Below, piece after piece: positions 1 through 9,550 of a stretch of DNA of 64,000 nucleotides (the stretch's first letter is position 1; each line of letters begins with the position of its first letter). A program made the position numbers and the translations under genes. The stretch covers positions 62,001 through 126,000 of the forward strand of contig NZ_JAYGIL010000002.1 in NCBI RefSeq assembly GCF_034931025.1, in the 5' to 3' direction. The stretch is from Arcicella gelida (GTDB lineage Bacteria > Bacteroidota > Bacteroidia > Cytophagales > Spirosomataceae). The notes under the pieces are model-generated. The model ran no database searches. It worked only from the letters and a program-made list of their open reading frames with translations, and was not told the origin of the DNA.

Positions 1-2659
1 CCACTGGTGTTGATGAAAGTAAAGATTCACCTTTTTTAGCATCTGTATCTTCTACTACACGTCCTTGAAACAAACGTGTAGATGTTGCCATTACTGTATC
101 ACCTTTAGCAGCTTTTTCTTGGTTACCCATACATAGGTTACAACCAGGACGCTCTAAGTATAACATTTTTTCGTAAGATGTACGTGCCGCTGCTTTAGGA
201 GCATTGTCATCGAATTCGAAACCAGAGTATTTTTGTAATACTTCCCAGTCGCCTTCTGCTTTTAATTCATCTACGATATTGTAAGTTGGCGGAGCAACAA
301 CAAGTGGTGCTTGGAATTCAACTTTACCATTTTGAGCTTCAATGTTTTTCAACATTTGAGCCAAAATTTTCATATCGCCTTTGTGAACCATACAAGAACC
401 AATAAAACCAAGGTCAACTTTTTTGTCGCCTCCGTAGTAAGATAATGGTCTGATTGTATCGTGGGTATATCTTTTAGAAACATCTGCATTGTTTACATCT
501 GGATCAGCAATCATTGGTTCAGCGATTAGGTCTAAGTCAACAACTACCTCAGCATAATATTTTGCATTAGCATCTGGTCTAAGTGCTGGCTTTTCACCAG
601 ATTGAATTTCTGCAATTCTTTTGTTTGCTTTATCAATCAATCCTTGAAGCACTTGGTTTTTGTTGTCCATGCCCTTATCAATCATAATCTGGATTCTGCT
701 TTTGGCAATCTCCAATGACTCGATTAAAGTAGCATCTTCAGAAATACAGATAGAAGCTTTTGCTTTCATCTCCGCAGACCAGTCTGTAAATGTAAAGGCT
801 TGGTCGGCAGTAAGTGTACCAATATGAACCTCAATAATTCTACCTTGGAACACGTTTTCTCCACCAAATTGTTGAAGCATTTGAGATTGCGTAGCATGAA
901 CTACATCACGGAAGTCCATGTATTCTTTCATGTTACCTTTAAAAGTAACTTTTACAGAATCAGGAATTGGCATAGAAGCCTCTCCAGTAGCAAGAGCCAA
1001 AGCAACTGTACCAGAGTCAGCACCAAAAGCAACACCTTTAGACATACGAGTATGCGAGTCACCACCGATGATAATTGCCCAATCGTCAACCGTAATATCA
1101 TTCAATACTTTGTGAATTACGTCGGTCATTGAGTGATACACACCTTTAGGATCACGAGCCGTAATTAAACCAAACTCGTTCATGAATTTCATCAATTTAG
1201 GAATGTTAGCTTGTGCTTTTTTATCCCAAACTGAAGCTGTGTGACAACCTGATTGATAAGCACCGTCAACCGTAGTAGAAATGGTTGTAGCAGCCATCGA
1301 CTCTAATTCTTGGGCTGTCATCAAACCAGTAGTATCTTGCGAACCTACGATATTTACTAATACACGAACGTCAGAACCTGCATGTAAAACTTTGCCTGGC
1401 GTAGCACCTACTGCGTTTTTATTGAAGATTTTTTCAACCGCCGTCAATCCTTGTCCCTCGATTGAAACTTCTTTTGAAGGAGCAAATACTGGAGCAATCG
1501 CAATTCCTAACAACTGAGAAGCGAAAGTCTGGATTTTTTTACCAAATACGATAGCATAAGAACCACCAGCTTTGATAAATTCCAATTTTTGAGGAGTGAA
1601 AGCTTTAGAAATATCAATCAACTCTTGCTCACCATTGTATAATTTTTTCGTTTTTGTATTAATCGTAAGTACAGTACCTGTTGCTACAGAATAAGTTTGC
1701 TCAAGTATAGGTTCGTTATTTTCATCACGAATTACGTTACCGTCTGCATCAACTTTTTTAACCCAGTTTTTAAGGTCAATTCCGATACCTCCAGTTACAT
1801 CAACTGTTGTAAGGAAAATTGGAGAAATACCATTTGTACCACCTACAATTGGAGCAAAGTTCACAAAAGGAATGTAAGGACTTGCTTGCTTACCTGTCCA
1901 AAGTGCCACGTTATTTACGCCTGACATTCTTGAAGAACCTACGCCCATTGTTCCTTTCTCAGCAATTAACATCACAGATTTATCTGGGTGTTGAGCTTTC
2001 AAAGCTTCGATTTCAGCTTGAGCAGCTGGAGAAATCATACATTTTCCGTGCAATTCACGGTCAGAACGTGAGTGAGCTTGATTTCCTGGAGAAAGTAAAT
2101 CTGTTGAAATATCACCTTCACCAGCGATAAAGGTAACTACTTTAATTTCTTCTGGTATTTCTGGAAGTTTTGTAAAAAACTCTGCTTTAGCATAGCTCTC
2201 GATAATGTCTTTAGCTGTTGCATTACCGATTTCAAAAGCACCTTTCAGACGTTTCAAATCGGCATCGTATAAGTAAACTTGCGTTTTCAATACATCACCA
2301 GCTTGTTTTGCAATGGCAGCATCATCGCCCAAAGCCAAATCTAATAATACTTCAATTGAAGAGCCACCTTTCATGTGTGACAATAACTCAAAAGCAAAAT
2401 CAGGCGTTATTTCTTCTACAACAGACTGACCAAGTATAATCTCTTTTAAAAATTTAGCCTTCACACCAGCTGCAGGAGTAGTTCCTGGCAAAGTATTATA
2501 AATGAAAAACTGAAGTGAATCAGCACGGTGTTCGTTGCCTAAAACTTTAATTTGTTCAATGATTTCACTTACCAATTCAGCACTATCAATTGGCTTAGGA
2601 TGAAGTCCTTGTGTTTTTCTTTCCTCGATTTCTTTAAGGTAATCGTTATAAAAGTTCAT
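1..2659 (-). CDS. acnB: Aconitate hydratase B (AcnB), 3' end cut by window
   Basis: An open frame of 886 codons starts at ATG 2659 and runs off the left edge, so the C-terminus is missing. The translation begins MNFYNDYLKEIEERKTQG and follows AcnB along its whole length: N-terminal HEAT-like and swivel regions, then the catalytic domains. Iron-sulphur ligand motifs are visible near the left end, GSCMVHKGD and PGCNLCMGN. AcnB interconverts citrate and isocitrate in the TCA cycle and in many bacteria also acts as 2-methylisocitrate dehydratase. Family length is about 860-930 residues, so only a short tail is lost. It is divergent from a second, unrelated-type aconitase gene at 3205. Identification is firm; a side role in the methylcitrate cycle cannot be judged from this window. 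Confidence 0.97.
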   Translation of the reverse strand, partial: MNFYNDYLKEIEERKTQGLHPKPIDSAELVSEIIEQIKVLGNEHRADSLQFFIYNTLPGTTPAAGVKAKFLKEIILGQSVVEEITPDFAFELLSHMKGGSSIEVLLDLALGDDAAIAKQAGDVLKTQVYLYDADLKRLKGAFEIGNATAKDIIESYAKAEFFTKLPEIPEEIKVVTFIAGEGDISTDLLSPGNQAHSRSDRELHGKCMISPAAQAEIEALKAQHPDKSVMLIAEKGTMGVGSSRMSGVNNVALWTGKQASPYIPFVNFAPIVGGTNGISPIFLTTVDVTGGIGIDLKNWVKKVDADGNVIRDENNEPILEQTYSVATGTVLTINTKTKKLYNGEQELIDISKAFTPQKLEFIKAGGSYAIVFGKKIQTFASQLLGIAIAPVFAPSKEVSIEGQGLTAVEKIFNKNAVGATPGKVLHAGSDVRVLVNIVGSQDTTGLMTAQELESMAATTISTTVDGAYQSGCHTASVWDKKAQANIPKLMKFMNEFGLITARDPKGVYHSMTDVIHKVLNDITVDDWAIIIGGDSHTRMSKGVAFGADSGTVALALATGEASMPIPDSVKVTFKGNMKEYMDFRDVVHATQSQMLQQFGGENVFQGRIIEVHIGTLTADQAFTFTDWSAEMKAKASICISEDATLIESLEIAKSRIQIMIDKGMDNKNQVLQGLIDKANKRIAEIQSGEKPALRPDANAKYYAEVVVDLDLIAEPMIADPDVNNADVSKRYTHDTIRPLSYYGGDKKVDLGFIGSCMVHKGDMKILAQMLKNIEAQNGKVEFQAPLVVAPPTYNIVDELKAEGDWEVLQKYSGFEFDDNAPKAAARTSYEKMLYLERPGCNLCMGNQEKAAKGDTVMATSTRLFQGRVVEDTDAKKGESLLSSTPV

Positions 2660-2765
2660 ATTGAATTATTTACAGTTATTATAGTATTTATCCTTGAATG
2701 TATTTTATATTGTAAGACTTCTTGTGAGAATCAAAATAGCGTTTTTCTATGAAGAAGTTGTACCA

Positions 2766-2773
2766 CAAATTTA
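2766..2773 (-). promoter_or_regulatory. Candidate -7 box for acnB
   Basis: On the minus strand this reads TAAATTTG, which fits the Bacteroidota -7 consensus TAnnTTTG. The -33 position holds only a T-rich run, not a clear TTTG. It would give a leader of about 100 nt for acnB. The surrounding 13-mer TTTATAAATTTGT recurs at the aconitase promoter on the other strand. Confidence 0.45.
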
Positions 2774-3110
2774 TAAAAAGCAAGTTCGATTTAAAAATTT
2801 TTTATTGAATAGGCTTTTTTGACATATATTTTCTTTGTTTTATGTTATTTTTATATGTTTTATTCGATACTTGAGACAAGTAGCATGAGTTTTATCTTAA
2901 ATTCAAATCAACAAAAAAACTTACTGCCTTAAAGTTACCATTTTTGCTCTTGCGAGAATGACCAGAGCCTGCAAAGAACTTAAAATAATTGAAAATTGTT
3001 GTTAAAACATATACATATCAATAGAAAATAGTAATTAGATTATATAAGATTTAAGTATTCATATCTATTTCGTTCATGGTTTATGAATAAAGTTTCTGAA
3101 AATCAATTTA

Positions 3111-3118
3111 TAAATTTG
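3111..3118 (+). promoter_or_regulatory. Candidate -7 box for the mitochondrial-type aconitase gene
   Basis: The sequence TAAATTTG lies in the context TTTATAAATTTGT, identical over 13 bases to the acnB box on the other strand. No good TTTG -33 box is seen 19-21 bp upstream. The predicted leader is about 80 nt. Confidence 0.45.
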
Positions 3119-3204
3119 TATTTTTCTTTTAAACTCATAAACTTGTACTCATCAACTATTATTCTTTAATTCTTAAAATTTTAAGTACTCAAAAAAAACA
3201 TATT

Positions 3205-5472
3205 ATGGCTTTTGACATTGAAATGATTAAAGCAGTTTACGAACGTATGCCAGCTCGTGTTGAAGCAGCTCGTAAACTTGTTGGCAGACCGCTTACCCTA
3301 ACCGAGAAAATCCTTTATTCTCATTTGTGGGAAGGGACTCCTACAAGCACTTTTGAAAGAGGAAAGTCTTATGTTGACTTCGCACCAGATCGTGTAGCGA
3401 TGCAAGATGCCACTGCACAAATGGCTCTTTTACAATTTATGCAGGCTGGTCGCCCGAAAGTAGCTGTACCTTCTACCGTTCACTGCGATCACTTAATTGA
3501 AGCAAAAGTAGAATCAAAAACTGACCTTTCTGTTGCAGTTAATAAAAATAAAGAAGTTTATGACTTCCTTTCTTCTGTTTCCGATAAATATGGTTTAGGT
3601 TTCTGGAAGCCCGGTGCAGGTATTATTCACCAAGTGGTGTTAGAAAATTACGCTTTCCCAGGCGGTATGATGATTGGTACTGACTCTCACACAGTAAATG
3701 CTGGTGGTTTAGGCATGATTGCCATTGGTGTTGGTGGAGCTGACGCTTGCGACGTAATGGCTGGTTTAGCTTGGGAATTGAAATTCCCTAAACTTATTGG
3801 TGTAAAATTAACTGGTAAATTAAACGGTTGGACTTCTGCAAAAGATGTAATCCTAAAAGTAGCAGGTATTCTTACGGTAAAAGGTGGAACTGGTGCTGTG
3901 GTAGAATATTTTGGCGAAGGCGTTACTTCAATGTCGTGTACAGGTAAGGGTACAATAGCCAACATGGGGGCTGAAATTGGTGCAACCACTTCAACTTTTG
4001 GTTACGATGAATCAATGGCTCGCTACTTGTCTTCTACTGGTCGTGCAGATGTAGCTGCTTTAGCTGATACCATCAAAGAACATTTGACTGCTGACCCAGA
4101 AGTTTATGCTGACCCAGCTACCTATTTCGACCAAGTAATTGAAATAGATTTAGATACTTTAGAACCACACTTGAATGGTCCTTTCACGCCAGATTTAGCA
4201 ACTCCTATTTCTCAAATGAAAGCATTAGCCGAGAAAAACGGCTGGCCAACTAAAGTAGAAGTAGGTTTGATTGGTTCTTGTACAAACTCATCTTACGAAG
4301 ATATTTCTCGTGCAGCCTCATTAGCGAGACAAGTAGCGGCAAAAGGCTTAAAAACGAAAGCAGAATACACAATCACACCAGGTTCTGAACAAGTACGTTA
4401 TACAATAGAACGAGATGGTTTTATTGATACTTTCGAGAGCATTGGCGGCAAAGTATTCTCGAATGCTTGTGGTCCTTGTATTGGTCAGTGGGCTCGTCCG
4501 GGTGCTGAGAAAGGTGAGAAAAACACTATCGTACATTCTTTCAACCGTAACTTTGCTAAACGTGCCGACGGAAACCCCAATACCTATGCTTTCGTAGGTT
4601 CTCCTGAATTAGTAACGGCTTTGGCGATTGCAGGCGATTTAACTTTCAATCCTTTAACAGATTATTTGACTAACGAAGCTGGCGAGCAAGTAAAATTAGA
4701 CGCTCCGACGGGTGATGAATTACCAACAAAAGGATTTGCCGTAGAAGATGCTGGTTATCAAGCTCCTGCTGAAGATGGTTCTTCGGTAGAAGTAAAAGTT
4801 TCTCCAACTTCTGACCGTCTTCAATTATTAGACCCATTCTCTCCTTGGGAAGGTACGGACTTAAAAGGTTTGAAATTATTAATTAAAGCCAAAGGAAAAT
4901 GTACCACCGACCATATCTCAATGGCTGGCCCTTGGTTGAAATACCGTGGTCACTTAGATAATATTTCTAACAATATGTTGATTGGTGCGTTGAATTACTT
5001 CAACGAGAAAACAGACAATGTAAAGAACCAATTAATCGGTGAATACGGTCCAGTTCCCGCTACACAACGTGCTTATAAAGCAGCAGGTATCGGAACAATC
5101 GTAGTAGGTGATTCAAACTATGGTGAAGGTTCATCTCGTGAACACGCAGCCATGGAACCTCGTCACTTAGGAGTTCGTGTAGTATTAGTAAAATCTTTTG
5201 CTCGTATTCATGAAACTAACTTGAAGAAACAAGGGATGTTAGCGATTACTTTTGCCAATGAAGCAGATTATGATTTAATCCAAGAAGACGATACTATCGA
5301 TATCATTGGTTTAACAACTTTTGCTCCGGGTGTTCAATTGCAAGTAGTGTTAAACCATGCCGATGGTTCAAGTGATACCATTGCAGTAAATCACTCTTAC
5401 AACGACCAACAAATTGAATGGTTTAAAGCGGGTGGTGCATTGAATATTATTCGTGCCAATGTAGGGAAGTAA
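3205..5472 (+). CDS. acnA: Aconitate hydratase, mitochondrial type
   Basis: The 755-residue product matches the mitochondrial-type aconitase family, which isomerises citrate to isocitrate in the TCA cycle. The three cluster ligands are visible as Cys359 in GSCTNSS and Cys422/Cys425 in NACGPCIGQW, nearly the same positions as in mammalian mitochondrial aconitase. The C-terminal swivel domain carries the active-site stretch GEGSSREHAAMEPRHLG. Length is normal and no key residue is missing. It stands divergent to acnB, so this genome keeps two structurally different aconitases side by side. In other bacteria such pairs are split between housekeeping and stress roles; which enzyme does which here is not visible. 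The symbol acnA is a convenience: the protein is shorter than the ~890-residue AcnA/IRP type. Confidence 0.97.
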   Translation: MAFDIEMIKAVYERMPARVEAARKLVGRPLTLTEKILYSHLWEGTPTSTFERGKSYVDFAPDRVAMQDATAQMALLQFMQAGRPKVAVPSTVHCDHLIEAKVESKTDLSVAVNKNKEVYDFLSSVSDKYGLGFWKPGAGIIHQVVLENYAFPGGMMIGTDSHTVNAGGLGMIAIGVGGADACDVMAGLAWELKFPKLIGVKLTGKLNGWTSAKDVILKVAGILTVKGGTGAVVEYFGEGVTSMSCTGKGTIANMGAEIGATTSTFGYDESMARYLSSTGRADVAALADTIKEHLTADPEVYADPATYFDQVIEIDLDTLEPHLNGPFTPDLATPISQMKALAEKNGWPTKVEVGLIGSCTNSSYEDISRAASLARQVAAKGLKTKAEYTITPGSEQVRYTIERDGFIDTFESIGGKVFSNACGPCIGQWARPGAEKGEKNTIVHSFNRNFAKRADGNPNTYAFVGSPELVTALAIAGDLTFNPLTDYLTNEAGEQVKLDAPTGDELPTKGFAVEDAGYQAPAEDGSSVEVKVSPTSDRLQLLDPFSPWEGTDLKGLKLLIKAKGKCTTDHISMAGPWLKYRGHLDNISNNMLIGALNYFNEKTDNVKNQLIGEYGPVPATQRAYKAAGIGTIVVGDSNYGEGSSREHAAMEPRHLGVRVVLVKSFARIHETNLKKQGMLAITFANEADYDLIQEDDTIDIIGLTTFAPGVQLQVVLNHADGSSDTIAVNHSYNDQQIEWFKAGGALNIIRANVGK

Positions 5473-5489
5473 ATATTACATCAATATGC

Positions 5490-5530
5490 AAAACAGCCTT
5501 CAGCAATTTACTTGTTGAAGGCTGTTTTTG
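5490..5530. terminator. Hairpin terminator between aconitase and exonuclease genes
   Basis: Arms around AACAGCCTTCA and TGAAGGCTGTT enclose a short loop and are followed by TTTTTG on the plus strand. It lies 17 bp after the aconitase stop and 6 bp before the convergent exonuclease stop, so it may serve both genes. Confidence 0.8.
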
Positions 5531-5536
5531 TTTTAA

Positions 5537-6421
5537 TTAATTTTGTAACGACATCTTTTCAATAAATTCTTTTTCTCCAATTATTTGAACATTATATCCT
5601 TCTAACGCCAGTTGCTCGGCTTTTTGAATTTTCGATGATTTAGTTCTATTAACATCATACTGACCAACTACAAGATATTTTGTTCTACTGCTGATAAATT
5701 GAGCAGGAAACCCTCCTATTCTTTTCACTAAAGCCTCAGCTTCTTTTCTGACAAAATACTCTAATGTTCCTGTAAAAACAACTTCTTTCTTTCTAAAAGG
5801 ATTATTTAAGCCTTCATTGATAATTCCTTCGAAAACTTTCTTGACAGTCTTTTCCCTTGACGAACGTTTAATTTGTAGCCTACTAGATTTATAATATTGA
5901 ATTTCCTGAATACTTGATAAAGAAAGTACGTTTAGCACTTTAAGCACCAATTGAGCACACGCTTCAGCATCGGCTAAAGCATCATGATGGTTAAAGCTGT
6001 AATTATCAAGTTTAGATTTCACTAAAGTACTTAAACCATAACCTCTTTCATTGTGCCAAGCCATTCTGGATAAAGCAATCGAACACATTTTAGTAAACTT
6101 TATTGGCTTAATATTATAATGCAAGCAAACACTATTTAACACTCCAAAATCAAAACTAGCATTATGAGCAATTACTACTTGGTTTTCCAAATATGGCTTT
6201 AGTTCATCCCATATTTCATCAAAAGTAGGTTTTTCTACCAAATCCATTAATTCAATTTTATGAACCTTATTTTGATAAAAGCCCATTTCAAAAGGCGTTG
6301 GTTTTATTAACCATTCTCTTCTTTCAACAATTACGCCACTCTCCACTTTCACAAGTCCCAAAGCACAAGCACTACTTTGAGCGTTATTAGCAGTTTCAAA
6401 ATCTATTGCAACAAAATTCAT
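5537..6421 (-). CDS. DEDDh 3'-5' exonuclease with C-terminal BRCT domain
   Basis: The 294-residue protein has an N-terminal DnaQ-like exonuclease fold (about 1-165): DFET with Asp7 and Glu9, NASFD, and HDALADAEA supplying the last acidic and histidine residues of the DEDDh set. A BRCT domain follows at about 210-290, starting KKEVVFTGTLEYF and containing KYLVVG. This resembles the epsilon-like exonuclease/BRCT proteins of many bacteria, which trim DNA 3' ends; the BRCT part probably docks on DNA or a partner protein. It is not the main replicative proofreading subunit as far as the sequence shows. It is a lone gene, convergent with aconitase, and followed upstream by a hairpin-rich spacer. 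Start ATG is at 6421. Confidence 0.9.
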   Translation of the reverse strand: MNFVAIDFETANNAQSSACALGLVKVESGVIVERREWLIKPTPFEMGFYQNKVHKIELMDLVEKPTFDEIWDELKPYLENQVVIAHNASFDFGVLNSVCLHYNIKPIKFTKMCSIALSRMAWHNERGYGLSTLVKSKLDNYSFNHHDALADAEACAQLVLKVLNVLSLSSIQEIQYYKSSRLQIKRSSREKTVKKVFEGIINEGLNNPFRKKEVVFTGTLEYFVRKEAEALVKRIGGFPAQFISSRTKYLVVGQYDVNRTKSSKIQKAEQLALEGYNVQIIGEKEFIEKMSLQN

Positions 6422-6953
6422 TTTATGGTATTTATAATTATGGATAGGTCTAATGATTTTAAACAGGACTAATTTACTAATTAAAACATAAAAAGCCTTT
6501 TTATAATTGTATAATCACAAAACTATCAATTTTCGAAACTATACTCGTTCGATGAGTCTAGAAATATTGATGCTGAACAAAAATATTTTGAGTATTTATT
6601 GAGGTTTTTTAGAAAGAAATAGTTATTTAAATTAAAAATCAATTTATAGTTTACGAGTTTAGGAAAACTTGAGACTACGTATCTCAACAACAAGTAAAAA
6701 GAGTAAAAAGCCCTCAAATATTATCTGAGGGCTTTCTTATAACAAAACAAAACCACAAGAAACCAAACTTGTGGTTCGCAAAGATATTGAATATTTCTTA
6801 CAAAAGCCGTTAGCAAATTGTTGCTAATAAAAAATTGGGATAAGAAACAATATTGCATCCTATAAAATATAAAAAGTTGCCCGCCATAAGCAGACAACTT
6901 TCCTTCTGAAACAAAACCACAAGAACCATTACTTGTGGTAAAGTTTTAATATT
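6422..6953. other. 532 bp non-coding spacer with a hairpin cluster
   Basis: No credible gene lies here. The right half (6669-6939) carries six separate inverted repeats, described in the next entry. The left part (6422-6668) is AT-rich, must hold the exonuclease promoter, and otherwise shows nothing I recognise. Confidence 0.6.
6669..6939 (-). terminator. Stack of six hairpins after amtB, two pairs related in sequence
   Basis: The inverted repeats are at 6669-6687 (TTGAGA/TCTCAA), 6707-6735 (AAAGCCCTCA/TGAGGGCTTT), 6751-6776 (AACCACAAG/CTTGTGGTT), 6810-6827 (TTAGCAA/TTGCTAA), 6873-6901 (AAAGTTG/CAACTTT) and 6916-6939 (ACCACAAG/CTTGTGGT). On the minus strand 6873-6901 and 6707-6735 are followed by T-runs and look like ordinary terminators for amtB. 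The CTTGTGG hairpins occur twice, each directly before (in minus-strand order) a T-tailed hairpin, so a hairpin-terminator pair seems to have been duplicated. Whether the stack only ends transcription or also yields a small RNA is unknown. Confidence 0.65.
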
Positions 6954-8291
6954 TTATGCTTCTGCTAGGAATTCATCGTGTTGAGAAATATCCAAGCCTA
7001 CTCTTTCTTCTTCTTCAGTTACACGTAATGGAATAATTTTATCAGTAACGAATAATAAGAAATATGAAAGACCAAATGCGAAAGCTGAAACAACTACGAG
7101 AGCTACTAAGTGTTTGATAAATAAAGCTGGGTCACCAGTAATAAACAAACCTTGCTCAGTATCAACTACAGCTCCGTTAACAGCTTTGGAAGCAAACAAA
7201 CCTGTCATTACCATACCTACCATACCACCTACACCATGGCAAGGGAATACATCTAAAGTATCATCTAATTTAGAATTTGCTCTCCAGTGTGCTGCAATAT
7301 TTGAAATGATTGCTGCAATAGTACCGATAGTAATAGCCGCTGTTACAGAAACAAACCCAGAAGCAGGAGTAATAGCTACTAAACCTACAACCGCACCAAT
7401 ACTGAAACCTAAAGCAGATACTTTACGTCCACGAGTTACATCAAATAAAATCCAAGAAAGACCTGCTGAAGCTGCCGCTACGTGAGTAGTTGCGAAAGCA
7501 GAAACTGCTAATGGACTAGCACCTACTGCTGAACCAGCATTGAAACCAAACCAACCGAACCAAAGTAAACCAGTACCTAACAATACATAAGGAATGTTTG
7601 CTGGAGGAAGAATATTAGCTTCAACGTGTGATTTACGACGTTTCAAGTATAATGCACCTGCTAAAGCAGCCCAACCTGCACTCATGTGTACAACAGTACC
7701 ACCAGCGAAGTCAAGAACACCATATTTGAACAACCAACCTTCTGGATGCCAAGTCCAGTGTGCTAATGGAGCATAAACTACTACACAGAAAAGCACCATA
7801 AACAATACAAATGCACGGAAATTAATACGTTCTGCTAAAGCACCAGAAATAAGTGCTGGTGTAATTACAGCGAACTTCATTTGGAAAAATGCAAACAATG
7901 CAAATGGAATTGTTGCTGCTAATGGCCAAGGCTTACCATCAAATACTCCTTGGAACATGAAGAAAGTAGTTGGGTTACCAACAAAACCGCCGATAGTATC
8001 ACCGAAAGCTAAACTGAAACCAAATACTACCCAAATTACAGTAATCACACCCATTGCAATGAATGATTGCAACATAGTAGAAATTACGTTTTTGTGGTTA
8101 ACCATACCTCCGTAGAAATACGCCAAACCAGGTGTCATCAATAATACTAAACCAGAAGATACTAGCATCCAAGCAGTATCACCTGTATCAATGCCTTCTG
8201 TTACTGCAGCACCCGGAGCAGGAACAAAAGCCGCTGCAATAGCGATAATAAGCAAAATAAGAATTGGAATAAATGTTGGTTTTTGTGTCAT
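6954..8291 (-). CDS. amtB: Ammonium transporter AmtB
   Basis: This 445-residue inner-membrane protein has a signal-like hydrophobic N-terminus and about eleven membrane segments, as in the Amt/MEP/Rh family. The two pore histidines are present, His202 in GTVVHMSAG and His352 in FPCHGVGGMVG. It conducts ammonium/ammonia into the cell, mainly under nitrogen limitation. The porin gene lies 97 bp upstream on the same strand and probably forms one unit with it. No glnK (PII) gene follows, although amtB and glnK are paired in most bacteria; here the gene is followed by hairpins instead. The start at 8291 is the natural ATG. Confidence 0.97.
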   Translation of the reverse strand: MTQKPTFIPILILLIIAIAAAFVPAPGAAVTEGIDTGDTAWMLVSSGLVLLMTPGLAYFYGGMVNHKNVISTMLQSFIAMGVITVIWVVFGFSLAFGDTIGGFVGNPTTFFMFQGVFDGKPWPLAATIPFALFAFFQMKFAVITPALISGALAERINFRAFVLFMVLFCVVVYAPLAHWTWHPEGWLFKYGVLDFAGGTVVHMSAGWAALAGALYLKRRKSHVEANILPPANIPYVLLGTGLLWFGWFGFNAGSAVGASPLAVSAFATTHVAAASAGLSWILFDVTRGRKVSALGFSIGAVVGLVAITPASGFVSVTAAITIGTIAAIISNIAAHWRANSKLDDTLDVFPCHGVGGMVGMVMTGLFASKAVNGAVVDTEQGLFITGDPALFIKHLVALVVVSAFAFGLSYFLLFVTDKIIPLRVTEEEERVGLDISQHDEFLAEA

Positions 8292-8343
8292 TGTGATTAG
8301 TGTTTTAGGGGTTTATTATGGAATTGTTTACAGAAACTAAACT

Positions 8344-8378
8344 ACTCATAATCAGCTATGATATAGCCGATTATGAGT
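8344..8378 (-). promoter_or_regulatory. Intercistronic hairpin between porin and amtB
   Basis: A long inverted repeat, arms ACTCATAATC/GATTATGAGT continued after one mismatch by GCTAT/ATAGC with a GAT loop, fills the gap between porin stop and amtB start. On the minus strand it is not followed by a clear T-run, so it is more likely a processing or attenuation stem than a full terminator. Confidence 0.5.
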
Positions 8379-8388
8379 AAAATTATCA

Positions 8389-9504
8389 TTAAAACTTATA
8401 AATCATTGCCCAAGTAAAGGTAGATTGAGATTTTGTTTTAACACCATCTCCATCAGTAAAGAAGTTTTTATCAAATGAATCAACTCTGAATTCAGGCTTT
8501 AACAATAAATGACCATCTGCTACTGTGAAAGATGGAGTAATAGTGAACGAGTTAACTGTTACACCGTTTCCATCATAGTCAATAAGAGCAGTAACTCCAT
8601 TTGTATTAGAGAAAGATTCATATCTAGCACCTAAGCTGAATGTACTTGTAAAATCATATTTTGGATATACTGCGAATCCTCCCCAAGTTTTACCATCGCC
8701 AGTAGCATAGTTTTGTTTACCAGTTGCAGCGTTTAAGCCTAATAAGAATTTCTCAGTTACTTGATAAGTAGTTGTTAAATCTAACAAATTGTATGTTCCA
8801 GCATCTGTAGTACCAGTAGTAGCATCTTTGGTATTACGATTAGCAGTGATTCCGTTTACATATACGTTCCATCCGCTAACTGGTTGAACAAATACTTGAG
8901 CAATTAAACCTGGTTTCTCGTTATTACTATAAAGTTGGTCAACACCATTTACGATACCGCCCATTAAAGCAAATTTATCAGAAACTGCATAAGCTGCCTT
9001 CACACCAACGTGGTAGAATGGGCCATTGTTGAATAAGTTAGAAAGCGAGTAGTGATAGTTTACTGGAGCATCAATTACTTCATAACCGATGTGAGTACCA
9101 AATTGACCAGCTGTCAATGTTAATTTATCTGTAGCCTTCCAGTTGAAATAAGCTTGTTTGATAACTAAAGAAGAACCATTCCCTAATGGTCCCAATGCGT
9201 TACCATAGTTACCTAAGTCAGCGTTTGGACCGAATGCCAAGTCAACAACTACATCAGATTTAGCAGTAGCATATCCAATTTTAGTTTGAACAAGACCTAA
9301 TGAAAAACCAGTTTTTTGGTCAAATGCTCTAGCTGTCCCAGATGCACCTGTGTTCTTCATATCTCTAGGATTATTGAAGTTCGCTAAGTAGTAAGAATCA
9401 ATGTATCCAGAGAAAGTAAACTTACCTTTGTCTTCCTCTTTATCTTGAGAAAATGCAGGAACTGCTAAAAACAAAGAAAATAACGTGATTAAGGTTTTTT
9501 TCAT
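8389..9504 (-). CDS. Outer-membrane beta-barrel porin (BBP2/OmpL-like)
   Basis: The 371-residue protein begins with a clear signal peptide (MKKTLITLFSLFLAVPAFSQ) and then alternating beta-strand-like segments ending in the aromatic C-terminus MIYKF, typical of an outer-membrane barrel. The stretch FTFSGYIDSYYLANFNNP is characteristic of the beta-barrel porin-2 group often encoded beside amtB in Bacteroidota. I infer that it lets ammonium or other small nitrogen compounds cross the outer membrane for AmtB; this rests on gene context, not on a visible specificity site. It is the promoter-proximal gene of the pair, with a good promoter at 9551-9582. Confidence 0.85.
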   Translation of the reverse strand: MKKTLITLFSLFLAVPAFSQDKEEDKGKFTFSGYIDSYYLANFNNPRDMKNTGASGTARAFDQKTGFSLGLVQTKIGYATAKSDVVVDLAFGPNADLGNYGNALGPLGNGSSLVIKQAYFNWKATDKLTLTAGQFGTHIGYEVIDAPVNYHYSLSNLFNNGPFYHVGVKAAYAVSDKFALMGGIVNGVDQLYSNNEKPGLIAQVFVQPVSGWNVYVNGITANRNTKDATTGTTDAGTYNLLDLTTTYQVTEKFLLGLNAATGKQNYATGDGKTWGGFAVYPKYDFTSTFSLGARYESFSNTNGVTALIDYDGNGVTVNSFTITPSFTVADGHLLLKPEFRVDSFDKNFFTDGDGVKTKSQSTFTWAMIYKF

Positions 9505-9550
9505 AATAATCTTTGGTTGAATGTTTAAATATTAATGCTTGATTACAGTG

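Larger units (their letters stand above)
2660..3204. other. 545 bp divergent spacer between the two aconitase genes
   Basis: This AT-rich stretch contains no convincing coding sequence. It holds the two TAAATTTG boxes (2766-2773 minus, 3111-3118 plus), leaving about 340 bp between them with no recognisable element. The length and the divergent arrangement suggest regulatory sequence, but I see no clear operator palindrome. Confidence 0.5.

Noticed and set aside
800..1132. Open plus-strand frame of 110 codons inside acnB
   Set aside because: Antisense to a strongly conserved coding region, with atypical composition; a shadow of acnB.
6526..6717. Minus-strand frame of 63 codons in the amtB/exonuclease spacer
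   Set aside because: Very Asn/Tyr/Phe-rich, crosses a terminator hairpin and has no recognisable feature; treated as non-coding.
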